From an uncultured Lentisphaeria bacterium (lineage in GTDB: Bacteria > Verrucomicrobiota > Lentisphaeria > Oligosphaerales > Oligosphaeraceae), in contig CAKUJM010000031.1 of NCBI GenBank assembly GCA_934661755.1, positions 1 to 31,677 on the forward strand: a stretch of DNA of 31,677 nt, written 5' to 3'. Each line of letters starts with the position of its first letter. Positions within the stretch are counted from its first letter, which is position 1. This document shows positions 1 to 7,432 of this stretch, piece after piece. The notes under the pieces are model-generated. The model was not told where the DNA came from, searched no databases, and saw nothing but the letters and a program-made list of their open reading frames with translations. Position numbers and translations under genes: made by a program.

Positions 1-114
1 GCGGGCCTTCTCGCGCGCCTTGGCCAGCGCCGGCAGCAGCATGGCCGCCAGAATTGCGATAATCGCAATGACCACAAGCAGCTCGATTAGGGTAAAGACG
101 GTCTGTTTCTTCAT
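1..114 (-). CDS. Type II secretion / type IV pilin-like pseudopilin, N-terminal part (partial)
   Basis: Only the first 38 codons lie in the window; the gene continues past the left edge. The product starts MKKQTVFTLIELLVV, a class III prepilin leader: short basic stretch, FTLIE with the methylated Phe and the Glu at +5, then an unbroken hydrophobic helix ending in LLPALAKAREKAR. Prepilin peptidase would cut just before the Phe. Proteins with exactly this start and the ALAKAREKA helix end are present in dozens of copies in Lentisphaerae and related PVC bacteria, where most have unknown roles and a beta-rich C-terminal half. A well-formed promoter lies at 185-213 and an AGGAAT-like ribosome site precedes the ATG. 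Without the C-terminal half the exact subfamily cannot be given. Confidence 0.9.
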   Translation of the reverse strand, partial: MKKQTVFTLIELLVVIAIIAILAAMLLPALAKAREKAR

Positions 115-184
115 TGTGGGTATTCCTAAATTTCAGGTTTTATTTGTCAAGTCGCGCCGGGAATTTCGAAACCGGCATATCCCT

Positions 185-213
185 ATTATAAGAAATTTTG
201 GCAAAAAAATCAA
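185..213 (-). promoter_or_regulatory. Sigma70-type promoter for the pseudopilin gene
   Basis: Read on the minus strand there is TTGATT (213-208), a 17-base spacer, and a perfect TATAAT (190-185) in an AT-rich pocket within otherwise GC-rich DNA. It points toward the pseudopilin start at 114, giving a leader of roughly 65 bases. The rest of 115-323 shows no gene; I saw no convincing terminator for the oxidoreductase gene that ends at 324. Confidence 0.6.
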
Positions 214-323
214 GAGGCAGAGCGTTTTTTTCGACAAATCCTGTAAAGTCTGCGGGTTTTGTCCAGCTCTGTCATGTTTTTTTGCCCTGCTTATCAGTGG
301 GCGATGTTGCTGTCTGCGGCGTG

Positions 324-1460
324 CTAGCGCCCCAATTTTTCCCAAATGGGCTCGAGGTCGACCACCTTCCCTTCCAGGGCGGCCTTTTCACAGGCCAGGG
401 CGTATACGGCGCTTTCCAGTCCCTCGTTGCCGCTGCATTTGGGGGCGTTGCCGTTGCACATGGTGTCGTAGAGTTCCTTCATGATGTAGTCGTCGCCGCC
501 GCCATGGCCATCGGCCCCGAAGTCGTAGGCGTGAGTGAAGTCCTCGCCGATATTCCGGTAGAGCAGCTCGCCGCGGAGGTCGAGCCTCATGGTCCCCTCG
601 GTGCAGCTGAAGTACATCCGGCGTTCGGGCAGGGTGTTGCACATGGTGCACTGGAAGGTGGCCAGGACCCCGTTGCGGAACTGGGCGATGGCGGTCTGGT
701 TGTCAAGGATGTCCTTGTCGCTGGTGAATGGCGAGTCCACCGCATGGGGATCGACCCATGATGGCGCCTTGAATTTCTCCCGGCCGTACTTGTCCATCAG
801 GAACTGGTTTTCCGGCAGGAACATCTTGCTGTTGGCGAAGGACGCGACCTTGCTGGGGAGCGAGCCGCAGAACCAGTTGATCAGGTCCAGGTCATGGCAG
901 CATTTCTCCAGGATGTGCGGTCCGGCGTACTTCTTCAGCCGACGCCAGTTGCACATGATGTAGGTGCCGTGTTCGGGGGGGATGTTCTCGTCGGCATTGA
1001 TGGCATAGAGTTTTCCCAGCCGTCCGGAGTCCAGGATTTCCTTGGCCTTCCGGTAGAGCTTGCTGTACCGCAGGACGAATCCGGTGGCGAAGAGCACCTT
1101 TGCGGCCTGGTGGGCCAGGTAGATCTGCTGGCAGTCCTCAATGGTGGTGGCCATGGGCTTCTCGGAAAAGACATTCTTGCCGGCGGCGAATCCCGCCAGC
1201 ACATGCTCCTTGTGGAAGGCATTGGGCGAAAACACCATCACCCATTCGACGCCGGGGGCGTCGATCGCCTCTTGGCAGGACTGGCAGATCCTTGCATGCG
1301 GCGTGTCCCATTTGCGCATGGCCAGTTCGCATTGCGAGCGGTCGGGATCGAACACCGTCTCGACCGAGACGTTGCGGCTGGAGTCGCGCAACAGGTTGCC
1401 GACGACGTACTGGCTGCGGCCGCCGCAGCCAATCACTGCGACTTTGACTTTCTTGTCCAT
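324..1460 (-). CDS. Gfo/Idh/MocA family NAD(P)-dependent oxidoreductase
   Basis: The 378-residue product has a Rossmann N-terminus (VAVIGCGGRS, residues 8-16), the family's EKP motif (residues 100-102, whose Lys is the usual catalytic residue) and a conserved CHDLDLINW segment near residue 187. These define the Gfo/Idh/MocA family, which oxidises or reduces sugars, inositols and sugar derivatives with NAD(P). Length is normal for the family. The substrate cannot be read from sequence; paralogues are abundant in Lentisphaerae and often act in polysaccharide breakdown. The start chosen is MDKKVKVAV, directly before the first Rossmann strand and preceded by AGGAT. A longer in-frame start at 1529 would add 23 residues encoded by the intergenic repeat and is rejected. 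A predicted promoter at 1695-1723 implies a long leader RNA carrying that repeat. Confidence 0.85.
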   Translation of the reverse strand: MDKKVKVAVIGCGGRSQYVVGNLLRDSSRNVSVETVFDPDRSQCELAMRKWDTPHARICQSCQEAIDAPGVEWVMVFSPNAFHKEHVLAGFAAGKNVFSEKPMATTIEDCQQIYLAHQAAKVLFATGFVLRYSKLYRKAKEILDSGRLGKLYAINADENIPPEHGTYIMCNWRRLKKYAGPHILEKCCHDLDLINWFCGSLPSKVASFANSKMFLPENQFLMDKYGREKFKAPSWVDPHAVDSPFTSDKDILDNQTAIAQFRNGVLATFQCTMCNTLPERRMYFSCTEGTMRLDLRGELLYRNIGEDFTHAYDFGADGHGGGDDYIMKELYDTMCNGNAPKCSGNEGLESAVYALACEKAALEGKVVDLEPIWEKLGR

Positions 1461-1485
1461 GGATACAATCCTGTTTGAATTTTTC

Positions 1486-1607
1486 CTGAATCCGTGAGGT
1501 TGGGTGGCTTTGCGCGATGATTGCGACATTTTTCGGTCACGAACTTCCGGTACGCTCCCTCAAAATTCCTCATTCTGCCGCAAGATTACCCGGCTCCACG
1601 GATTCAG
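1486..1607 (-). repeat. Intergenic repeat element, copy 1, with terminal inverted repeats
   Basis: The ends are perfect 11-base inverted repeats, CTGAATCCGTG (1486-1496) and CACGGATTCAG (1597-1607). The core at 1534-1555 reads cggtcacgaacttccggtacgc and matches the cores of copies at 7671-7780 and (reverse strand) 18950-19050. It lies between the predicted promoter at 1695-1723 and the oxidoreductase start at 1460. No open reading frame of its own is apparent. Confidence 0.6.
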
Positions 1608-1694
1608 TCTTTTTTTGACAGATGGGGTGGATTTCCGGAAGCCCCGGGGAGGGAGCGTGCCTTTTGTGGCCGTTCCTCCGCGGTCGTTGCCGGT

Positions 1695-1723
1695 ATTATA
1701 GTCAAAGGCGGCGGGGCTGGCAA
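1695..1723 (-). promoter_or_regulatory. Sigma70-type promoter for the Gfo/Idh/MocA gene
   Basis: On the minus strand TTGCCA (1723-1718) is followed by a 17-base spacer and a perfect TATAAT (1700-1695). Transcription would start near 1688, giving a leader of about 225 bases before the ATG at 1460 that contains the whole repeat element at 1486-1607. The remaining intergenic DNA (1608-1820) holds a small GGGCGT/ACGCCC hairpin at 1782-1798 without a T-run and nothing else I recognise. Confidence 0.5.
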
Positions 1724-1820
1724 TAGAAATAACCCGCATTTGCAATGTGTAATTTCCGTGCCGGAGCCGGAAGTCGGGGATGGGCGTGGGTGACGCCCTC
1801 CCCGGGATGGATTTTAGGAA

Positions 1821-3851
1821 CTATGCGGTCTTTTCCTGATATCCGCACGGCTCCAGTGAGAACGACCCCCGGCCGCCGGAGAGCCGTGGCAGCGCTTTGC
1901 CGAAGCCGAACATTTCGGCCAGCGGCACCTGGCAGATGATCTTCCGCATGGTGCCGATCTGCACCATGTCGCTGATGATCGCACGGCGCGGTTGCAGGTA
2001 CATCGAGATTTCGCCGACGGTGTCCTCGGGAGCCAGGATCTCCAGTTTCATCACCGGTTCAAGCACGACCGTGCCGCTCTTCTGGAGCGCCTGGGCGATG
2101 GCCTCGTTGATTGCGCCGGCGACCGCCCCGGGGGTGGTGGCATCCTGCTCGTATTTGAGGTCGCGCAGCCTTGCGGCGACATAGATCAGCGGGTATCCCT
2201 GGAGCCCGCCGGTGCGCAGACCGTCGGAGAGCGCCTGGGTGGCGGCAGTGCGCAGCGCATTGGGGATCACGCCCTTGGCGTCGTCCTCAATCTGGAAGGC
2301 GTCGCCGCTGCGCCCAAGCGGTGCGAAATCCACGGCGGCCTCGGCGTAGAAGCGGTTGTCGCCGATCGTCTTGTCGAAGACGCTGCGGATTGTGCACGGC
2401 GAAACCAGGGTCTCGCGGTATGCAACCCGGGGTTCGCCGGTGCGGATCTCGCATCCGAAGTCGGTGGCGACGCGCTTGAGGGTCACCTCGAGATGCAATT
2501 CGCCCATGCCGGAAAGGACCCGCTGGCCGGTCTCCTCGGCGACGGATCGCCGGAGGGTCTGGTCTTCGCGGCAGAGCAGGTCCAGCGCGTTGTCCAGCTT
2601 GTCCTTGTCCTTGCTGAGCCTGGGTTCGACGACCATCGAGATCACCGGCTCCGGGAAGACAATGCCGCCGAAGGAGAGCACCCGCTGGGGGGCGCAGAGG
2701 GTGTCGCCGATGCTGCAGTCCTTCAGTCCGGCCATGCCGACGATGTCTCCGGGGCCGGCCTCGGTGATCTGCTCGGTGGATTTGGCGTAGACCTTGTAGA
2801 TCTGCCTGACCCGGACCTTGTCGCCGGTGCGCCCATTGACCAGCTGGTCATTGGAGTGCAGGGTCCCCGAGTAGATCCGGACGAAGAAGAGGTCGGCGGT
2901 GTTGGAGGCGTTGATCTTGAAGATGAAGCCGGAGAACGGCTCCCGGGGGTCGGCGGCGACCGCGACCTCCTTGCCGGTCCGGCGGTCGATGGCGGGGTAG
3001 TCCTTGATGTCCGCCGGCGATGGCAGGTAGTCGCACACGGCATCCGCCAATGGCTGGATGCCGATCTCACGCTTGGCACTGCCGAGGAGGACCGGGACCA
3101 GCTTGCGCTCGAGGGTGAGGCGGCGGATCTGGCTCTTGAGCAGATCCAGCGGGATCTCCCGCCCCTCCAGATAAAGCTCGGCGATTTCGTCGGAGTAGTC
3201 GCCGACCCGCTCGATCAGCCGGGTACGCGCATCCTGGCAGGAGTCGCGCAACGGCTCCGGAACCGGGCCGCGGGTGAGTTCTTCATTGCGTTCGCCATGG
3301 AATTGGAGGTACTCCATGGACAGCAGGTCGACCATGCCCTTGAAATCGCTCTCGACGCCATCCGGAAGCATCATCGGCAACGCGCAATTGCCGAATTTCC
3401 CGTCGATTTCCTGGCAGACCCGCTCGTATGAGGCGCCAATGCGGTCCATCTTGTTGACGAAGGCGATCTTGGGGACGCTGTAGCTGTCCGCCTGATGCCA
3501 GACCTTTTCCGATTGCGCCTCGACGCCTTCCACTGCGCTGAATATGACCACCGCGCCGTCAATCGCCCGCAGCGACCGCTCCACCTCGGCAGTGAAGTCG
3601 ATATGCCCGGGAGTGTCGATCAGATGGAACTCGCAGTCGCGCCACGGGATGGTGGCGGTGGCGGCCATGATGGTGATGCCGCGGGCGCGCTCGTCGGGCA
3701 GGAAATCCATGACGGTGGTGCCGTCGTCGATGTTCCCGTAGCGGTGGGTCAGGCCCGAAAAGAAGAGCAGGCCTTCGGTGGTGCTGGTCTTGCCGGCGTC
3801 GATGTGGGCAATGATTCCCAGGTTGCGTATATGCGAGATGTCGGAACTCAT
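1821..3851 (-). CDS. Elongation factor G paralogue, spdEFG2 / mitochondrial EFG2-like translational GTPase
   Basis: The 676-residue protein has the full GTPase motif set: AHIDAGKT (15-22), RGITI (57-61), DTPGH (79-83) and NKMD (133-136), followed by the EF-G domains and a domain V ending in a VPLAEMFGF-type stretch. EF-G moves tRNAs and mRNA on the ribosome or, in specialised paralogues, works with RRF to recycle ribosomes. The segment between G1 and G2 (GNIDDGTTVMDF) and the one after G3 (AVEGVEAQSEKVWHQAD) resemble, from memory, the spdEFG2/GFM2 class rather than canonical FusA. spdEFG proteins are known in spirochaetes, planctomycetes and relatives, usually as a functional pair. The gene is not beside tuf, rpsL or rpsG, as a main fusA often is. 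No clear Shine-Dalgarno sequence precedes the ATG. Translational GTPase is near certain; the subtype is inference. Confidence 0.9.
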   Translation of the reverse strand: MSSDISHIRNLGIIAHIDAGKTSTTEGLLFFSGLTHRYGNIDDGTTVMDFLPDERARGITIMAATATIPWRDCEFHLIDTPGHIDFTAEVERSLRAIDGAVVIFSAVEGVEAQSEKVWHQADSYSVPKIAFVNKMDRIGASYERVCQEIDGKFGNCALPMMLPDGVESDFKGMVDLLSMEYLQFHGERNEELTRGPVPEPLRDSCQDARTRLIERVGDYSDEIAELYLEGREIPLDLLKSQIRRLTLERKLVPVLLGSAKREIGIQPLADAVCDYLPSPADIKDYPAIDRRTGKEVAVAADPREPFSGFIFKINASNTADLFFVRIYSGTLHSNDQLVNGRTGDKVRVRQIYKVYAKSTEQITEAGPGDIVGMAGLKDCSIGDTLCAPQRVLSFGGIVFPEPVISMVVEPRLSKDKDKLDNALDLLCREDQTLRRSVAEETGQRVLSGMGELHLEVTLKRVATDFGCEIRTGEPRVAYRETLVSPCTIRSVFDKTIGDNRFYAEAAVDFAPLGRSGDAFQIEDDAKGVIPNALRTAATQALSDGLRTGGLQGYPLIYVAARLRDLKYEQDATTPGAVAGAINEAIAQALQKSGTVVLEPVMKLEILAPEDTVGEISMYLQPRRAIISDMVQIGTMRKIICQVPLAEMFGFGKALPRLSGGRGSFSLEPCGYQEKTA

Positions 3852-4081
3852 TTAATAATGTCCGGGGGAGGGGTGGAAAATGATGTCTGGAAGTGCAGGA
3901 CGGACGGGAGGATAATATAAATGTGTCTGCGGTGGCGCTCATTGGCAGGCGCCGCAAATCGCGGCGGAATGGCCTGGAGGGCGGAATGGCGTGCGCGCTT
4001 GCATTCATCCGCGCTGGTGCATCGGGGATAAAATTCAGCGCCTGCGGCTCAAAAAGGGCTGGCAGGTGCTATATTAACGCG

Positions 4082-4111
4082 TTTGACACTTTAAGCACTT
4101 TTCTGTCAAAG
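4082..4111 (+). promoter_or_regulatory. Possible rplY promoter overlapping an inverted repeat
   Basis: A perfect -35 hexamer TTGACA (4083-4088) is followed by 17 bases and a weak TCAAAG at 4106-4111. The same stretch forms a perfect 7-base inverted repeat, TTTGACA (4082-4088) and TGTCAAA (4104-4110), 15 bases apart. It lies about 30 bases upstream of the rplY ATG. The 290-base divergent gap 3852-4141 otherwise shows only a TATATT-like patch near 4068 and an AT-rich patch near 3911-3920 that could serve either gene. Confidence 0.35.
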
Positions 4112-4141
4112 TCAAGAAACGTAAACAGCTAACGCCATACC

Positions 4142-4777
4142 ATGAGCAACGTCATCAGCATTTCTGCCGAGAAGCGTGAGGCGCTCGGCAGCGCCAATGC
4201 CCGCCGTCTGCGCAAGCAGCATCTTGTCCCTGCGATTATTTGCGCCCGGGGCGAGGCCAATGTCAATATCCAGATTTCGGATGCCGATGCGGCGAAGATC
4301 CAGCATCACACTGGGCTGGTTGAAATCAATTGCACCTGCGGCTGCAAGAAGAACGCCATCGTCAAGGATCTGGAGGTCTCCGCGATCAACGGCGCGATCC
4401 TCTGCATGGACTTTGAGGAAGTGAAGGCCGGCCAGTTGATCAAGGCGGTCATTCCGATCGAGACCGTGGGCGATGCCATCGGGTTGCGCCAGGGCGGCCA
4501 GCTCGAGCAGGTGATGCATGAGATCGAGCTCGAGGCCGATCCGGCGGAGCTGCCGGAGGTCATCACCGTGGATGTGAGCGCCCTGGAGGTCGATCAGGCG
4601 CTCAAGGTCAAGGATCTGAAGTTGCCGGGCAAGGCCAAGGCCCTGGCGCACGAGGATCTGGTGGTGTGCCACGTCCGCATCCCGCACACCGAGGTCGAGG
4701 AGGCCCCGGCTGAGGAGGAGGCCGCCGCGGCCGACGCCGCTGCGGCTCCGGCCGCCGATGCCGCAGCCAAGAAGTAG
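4142..4777 (+). CDS. rplY: 50S ribosomal protein L25 (bL25, CTC form)
   Basis: This 211-residue product fits the long general-stress (CTC) form of bL25, which binds 5S rRNA in the large subunit. Seen: an N-terminal L25 beta-barrel (1-95) opening with the characteristic KREALGSANARRLRKQ, then the TL5/CTC C-terminal beta domain with VDVSALEVDQALKVKDL (about 143-160). A low-complexity Glu/Ala tail follows (about 180-211), as is usual for CTC proteins. Its position just before pth repeats the widespread rplY-pth pairing. Odd: the loop CTCGC has three closely spaced cysteines (64, 66, 68) in a region that normally has none. A possible promoter lies at 4082-4111. The spacing of 67 bases to pth without a clear terminator suggests co-transcription. 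Confidence 0.93.
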   Translation: MSNVISISAEKREALGSANARRLRKQHLVPAIICARGEANVNIQISDADAAKIQHHTGLVEINCTCGCKKNAIVKDLEVSAINGAILCMDFEEVKAGQLIKAVIPIETVGDAIGLRQGGQLEQVMHEIELEADPAELPEVITVDVSALEVDQALKVKDLKLPGKAKALAHEDLVVCHVRIPHTEVEEAPAEEEAAAADAAAAPAADAAAKK

Positions 4778-4844
4778 CCTGGCTGCAGCGATTTGTCTTT
4801 TTTCCGCCGGCTGTGTGCGGCTCGCCGTCATGTAGCCGGCCGGG

Positions 4845-5480
4845 ATGGGTATGATAGACCCCAGACCCGCGGTCAAGGCGATCATCTGCCTGGGAAACCC
4901 CGGCGATGAGTACCGCCATACCCGGCATAACGCCGGTTGGCTGGTAGGCGATGAGCTACTCCGGAACTCGTTTCCGGAGCCGTCGCCGACGCTTTGGCAG
5001 CCGCCGAATGGATTGGTTTCATGGTTGTCGATCGGCGGACGCAGTTGCGTCCTGCTGAAGCCGATGACCTATATGAACGCCAGCGGCGAAGCGGTATGGG
5101 CACTCCGCCGGCATTTCCGGTTCTCCCTCCAGGAGATGCTGGTGGTAAGCGATGACCTGGATCTTCCCGAGGGCCGTCTGCGTCTGCGCGCCGGCGGTTC
5201 CGCGGGAGGGCATCGGGGCCTTGCCTCTATCATGCAATGCCTGCAGAGCGCGGATTTCCCGCGGCTGCGGGTGGGTATTGGGAGACCGGAACCCGGTTCT
5301 GGCGTGGCCATCGTCGATTATGTGCTTGCGCCGTGGGTTGCCGCCGTGGGTGGATGCACAACGGAGGGCATTGTCCGCAATGCCGCCGCTGTGGTGAGGG
5401 AAGCCGTGACGGTCTCGATCGAGAGCGCGTCGCGGCTGGCCTCCGGATTCCTTCCGGGCGGACGAGTCAATGCCAGCTAA
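4845..5480 (+). CDS. pth: Peptidyl-tRNA hydrolase
   Basis: Pth frees peptides from peptidyl-tRNAs that drop off the ribosome. The 211-residue protein shows the bacterial Pth signature: CLGNPG (Asn18), TRHNAG with the catalytic His28, KPMTYMNASG (Asn78), SDDLDLP (Asp103) and GGSAGGHRGL (His123). The one departure is Arg124, where E. coli Pth has the tRNA-contacting Asn114 (GGHNGL). Length and motif order are otherwise normal. Two in-frame ATGs, at 4845 and 4851, are equally possible starts; neither has a strong Shine-Dalgarno sequence. It sits between rplY and rpsF in a plus-strand translation cluster and its stop lies 16 bases before the rpsF start. Confidence 0.93.
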   Translation: MGMIDPRPAVKAIICLGNPGDEYRHTRHNAGWLVGDELLRNSFPEPSPTLWQPPNGLVSWLSIGGRSCVLLKPMTYMNASGEAVWALRRHFRFSLQEMLVVSDDLDLPEGRLRLRAGGSAGGHRGLASIMQCLQSADFPRLRVGIGRPEPGSGVAIVDYVLAPWVAAVGGCTTEGIVRNAAAVVREAVTVSIESASRLASGFLPGGRVNAS

Positions 5481-5496
5481 AATTGGAGAATCAAAC

Positions 5497-5892
5497 GTGT
5501 CTAAGTATGAAGTAGTCTTCATCCTCGACCCCGCCAAGGTCGAGGGGAATGGCGAAGCGTTCGACGCCGCCATCCAGGAGCAGATCAAGGAGTTCGGCGG
5601 CGAGATTTCGCGCGTCAAGTTCTTTGAGAAGCGCACCTTCGCCCGTCCGATGGGCAAGCACAAGGTCGGCCTTTATTGGGATTATGTCGTGTCGATGGAC
5701 GCGGCAGTTCCGGCGAAGCTCAAGGAGAAGTACCGCCTGAATCAGACGGTGATCCGGGTCGCGGTCTTCAAGTTCGAGGATGGCCAGGACGACGAGGTTT
5801 TCAAGCCGCGTGATTCCCGCATCTTCGGCGAGGAGTCCTTCCAGGACGAATACGACAACGACAACTACCGCTACCGCAGCAACCGCAAGTAG
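5497..5892 (+). CDS. rpsF: 30S ribosomal protein S6 (bS6)
   Basis: The 131-residue product begins VSKYEVVFILDP, the typical first strand of bS6, and contains the conserved FEKRTFARPMGKHKVGLYW block (about residues 46-64) and a KEKYRLNQTVIRV strand. bS6 pairs with bS18 on the small-subunit platform. The chosen start is the GTG at 5497, preceded by TTGGAG at a good distance; an in-frame ATG at 5470 lies inside the end of pth and would add nine unconserved residues. The charged C-terminal tail ends in RYRSNRK and is longer than in E. coli. The order rpsF-ssb-rpsR-rplI that follows is the classic bacterial operon. Confidence 0.95.
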   Translation: MSKYEVVFILDPAKVEGNGEAFDAAIQEQIKEFGGEISRVKFFEKRTFARPMGKHKVGLYWDYVVSMDAAVPAKLKEKYRLNQTVIRVAVFKFEDGQDDEVFKPRDSRIFGEESFQDEYDNDNYRYRSNRK

Positions 5893-5970
5893 CGGGCCTC
5901 CAGTTCGTCCGGGACGGATGCATGGTCCATTTTTTGCAATCGAACTTCAAAATACGTGGGGTAAATTGAC

Positions 5971-6627
5971 ATGGCCGGAGTGAACAAGGTAATCTTGATT
6001 GGGAATCTGACCCGTGAACCCGAATATCGCCAGATGCCGTCCGGCTCCGCCGTGACTGACTTCGGCATGGCGATGAACCGCCGGTTCACCAATTCCCGCG
6101 GAGAGCAGCAGGAGGACACCTGTTTTGTGGATGTTGCGGCGTTCGGTCGTACGGCCGACGTGATTCGCAACTACTGCCACAAGGGCGATCCGCTGTTCGT
6201 TGAAGGTCGTTTGCGTTATGATCAGTGGGATGACAAGAACAGCGGCACCAAGCGCAATCGCCTGACGGTGGTCGCCGAGTCCATCGAGCTGCTTTCGCGT
6301 CGTGGCGGCGGCCAGGATGGGCAGCCGCAGGGCGGCTATGCCCAGCAGGGTGGCTACCAGCAGGGCGGCTACCAGCAGGGCGGCTATGCCCAGCCGGCTC
6401 CTGCAGCCACGGGGCTGCAGCCGCTCACGCCGAATGGCAATGGCGGCTACGGCCAGCAGGGCGGCTATCCGCCGCGCCAGCAGTACCAGCCGCAGGGCGG
6501 CAGCGTGCAGTTCAATCCGCCGCCGCCGATGCCGGCATTCCAGCCGGCGCAGCCCGCGCCGGTGCCGCCGCAGTCAAACCCACCCGCCGCGGGGGCGGAT
6601 GCCCCGGTGGACGATGTTCCGTTCTAA
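5971..6627 (+). CDS. ssb: Single-stranded DNA-binding protein
   Basis: SSB coats single-stranded DNA and recruits repair and replication partners. The first about 110 residues form the OB fold, starting VNKVILIGNLTREPEYR and containing VDVAAFGRTADVI and GDPLFVEGRLRYDQW. A Gln/Gly/Tyr/Pro-rich linker of about 95 residues with QGGY repeats follows, ending in the partner-binding tip DDVPF (214-218), a slight variant of the common DDIPF. The linker is longer than in E. coli. It sits between rpsF and rpsR, a standard position. Confidence 0.96.
   Translation: MAGVNKVILIGNLTREPEYRQMPSGSAVTDFGMAMNRRFTNSRGEQQEDTCFVDVAAFGRTADVIRNYCHKGDPLFVEGRLRYDQWDDKNSGTKRNRLTVVAESIELLSRRGGGQDGQPQGGYAQQGGYQQGGYQQGGYAQPAPAATGLQPLTPNGNGGYGQQGGYPPRQQYQPQGGSVQFNPPPPMPAFQPAQPAPVPPQSNPPAAGADAPVDDVPF
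6343..6387 (+). repeat. Three tandem 15-base units inside ssb
   Basis: Three adjacent near-identical units of cagcagggcggctac (6343-6357, 6358-6372, 6373-6387) encode the QQGGY repeats of the SSB linker. Such in-frame tandem units can change number by slippage without breaking the gene. Confidence 0.75.
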
Positions 6628-6705
6628 ATTTCGCCCGCCTTCCTCTTTTTCGGGGAATGGCGTTGCAGGAGCAAATATTTTTTTCAATAAAGGAAATTCA
6701 TCACC

Positions 6706-6939
6706 ATGAAGAATCAGAAGCCAAAGCATCGCCGTCGCAAGCTGATGCGCGAAAAGACCTGCCGGCTGTGCGAGAACCAGATTTTCAACATCGACTTCAA
6801 GGACGTCGAGCTGCTCACCCGCTATCAGACTGACGGCGGGCGCATCCTGCCGCGCCGCATCACCGGCAACTGCTTCAAGCATCAGAAGTTGCTGGCGGCT
6901 GCGGTCAAGCGTGCCCGTGTCCTGGGGCTGGTCCTGTAA
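6706..6939 (+). CDS. rpsR: 30S ribosomal protein S18 (bS18), zinc-type
   Basis: The 77-residue product has the bS18 core LLTRYQTDGGRILPRRITG (about 36-54) and a C-terminal KHQKLLAAAVKRAR helix. Cys19, Cys22, Cys56 and His59 are placed as CxxC...CxxH, the zinc-binding (C+) arrangement found in some bS18 proteins and lost in E. coli. bS18 packs against bS6 on the 30S platform, and the two genes are in the same cluster here. An AAAGGAAA ribosome site precedes the ATG. Confidence 0.95.
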   Translation: MKNQKPKHRRRKLMREKTCRLCENQIFNIDFKDVELLTRYQTDGGRILPRRITGNCFKHQKLLAAAVKRARVLGLVL

Positions 6940-6970
6940 TCGACACCATACCGGAAGAGGAATAATTGCC

Positions 6971-7426
6971 ATGTCAAAAGAATTGATTCTCCTGGCGGAT
7001 GTCGCGGATCTGGGATCGGTCGGCGATGTAGTGAAGGTCTCCGACGGCTATGCCCGCAACTACCTGCTGCCGCACAAGCTGGCGGCGGCGGTCAACAAGG
7101 GCATCTTGCGTCAGGTCGAGGCCCGCAAGCTCAAGTTGCAGGCGGAGCGTGCCGCCCGCATCGAGGTCGCCAAGTCCATGGCGGCCAAGATCGAGGCTCT
7201 CACCCTCACCATCCCGATGGCGGTTGGCGACAACGACAAGCTTTTCGGATCGGTCAGCGCCCAGATGCTGGCGGATCAGCTCAAGGCCAACGAGATCGAG
7301 CTGGACAAGAATGCCATCCTGCTGGATGACGGTATCCGCGAGCTGGGCGACTTCACCATCGAGGTCAAGCTCCACGCCGATGTCAAGGCCAACTTGAAGC
7401 TCAAGGTCGTCAAGAAGGACGCCTAG
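6971..7426 (+). CDS. rplI: 50S ribosomal protein L9 (bL9)
   Basis: The 151-residue protein begins MSKELILLADVADLGSVG and has the bL9 N-terminal signature GYARNYLLPHKLA (about 27-39), the long connecting helix (about 45-75) and a C-terminal domain with KLFGSVSAQMLADQL. bL9 binds 23S rRNA near the L1 stalk and affects reading-frame fidelity. The start at 6971 is chosen over an upstream in-frame ATG (6911) that overlaps rpsR; GGAAGAGGAA lies just upstream. It closes the ribosomal operon: a repeat element begins seven bases after its stop and a strong terminator follows at 7585-7631. Confidence 0.96.
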   Translation: MSKELILLADVADLGSVGDVVKVSDGYARNYLLPHKLAAAVNKGILRQVEARKLKLQAERAARIEVAKSMAAKIEALTLTIPMAVGDNDKLFGSVSAQMLADQLKANEIELDKNAILLDDGIRELGDFTIEVKLHADVKANLKLKVVKKDA

Positions 7427-7432
7427 CGCGGC

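Noticed and set aside
1461..1529. N-terminal extension of the oxidoreductase to an ATG at 1529
   Set aside because: The added 23 residues are encoded by the intergenic repeat, while MDKKVKVAVIGCGG at 1460 is the expected start of the Rossmann domain.
1782..1798. Hairpin GGGCGT-loop-ACGCCC after the EF-G gene as a terminator
   Set aside because: There is no T-run on the minus-strand side, and the stem is only six bases.
1992..3431. Long open frame (479 codons) on the plus strand opposite the EF-G gene
   Set aside because: It is a frame shadow caused by high third-position GC in the EF-G gene, which has every GTPase motif intact; the shadow protein shows no recognisable domain.
6343..6387. 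Tandem repeats as a CRISPR or regulatory array
   Set aside because: The 15-base units are contiguous, in frame and encode the QGGY linker of SSB; there are no spacers.
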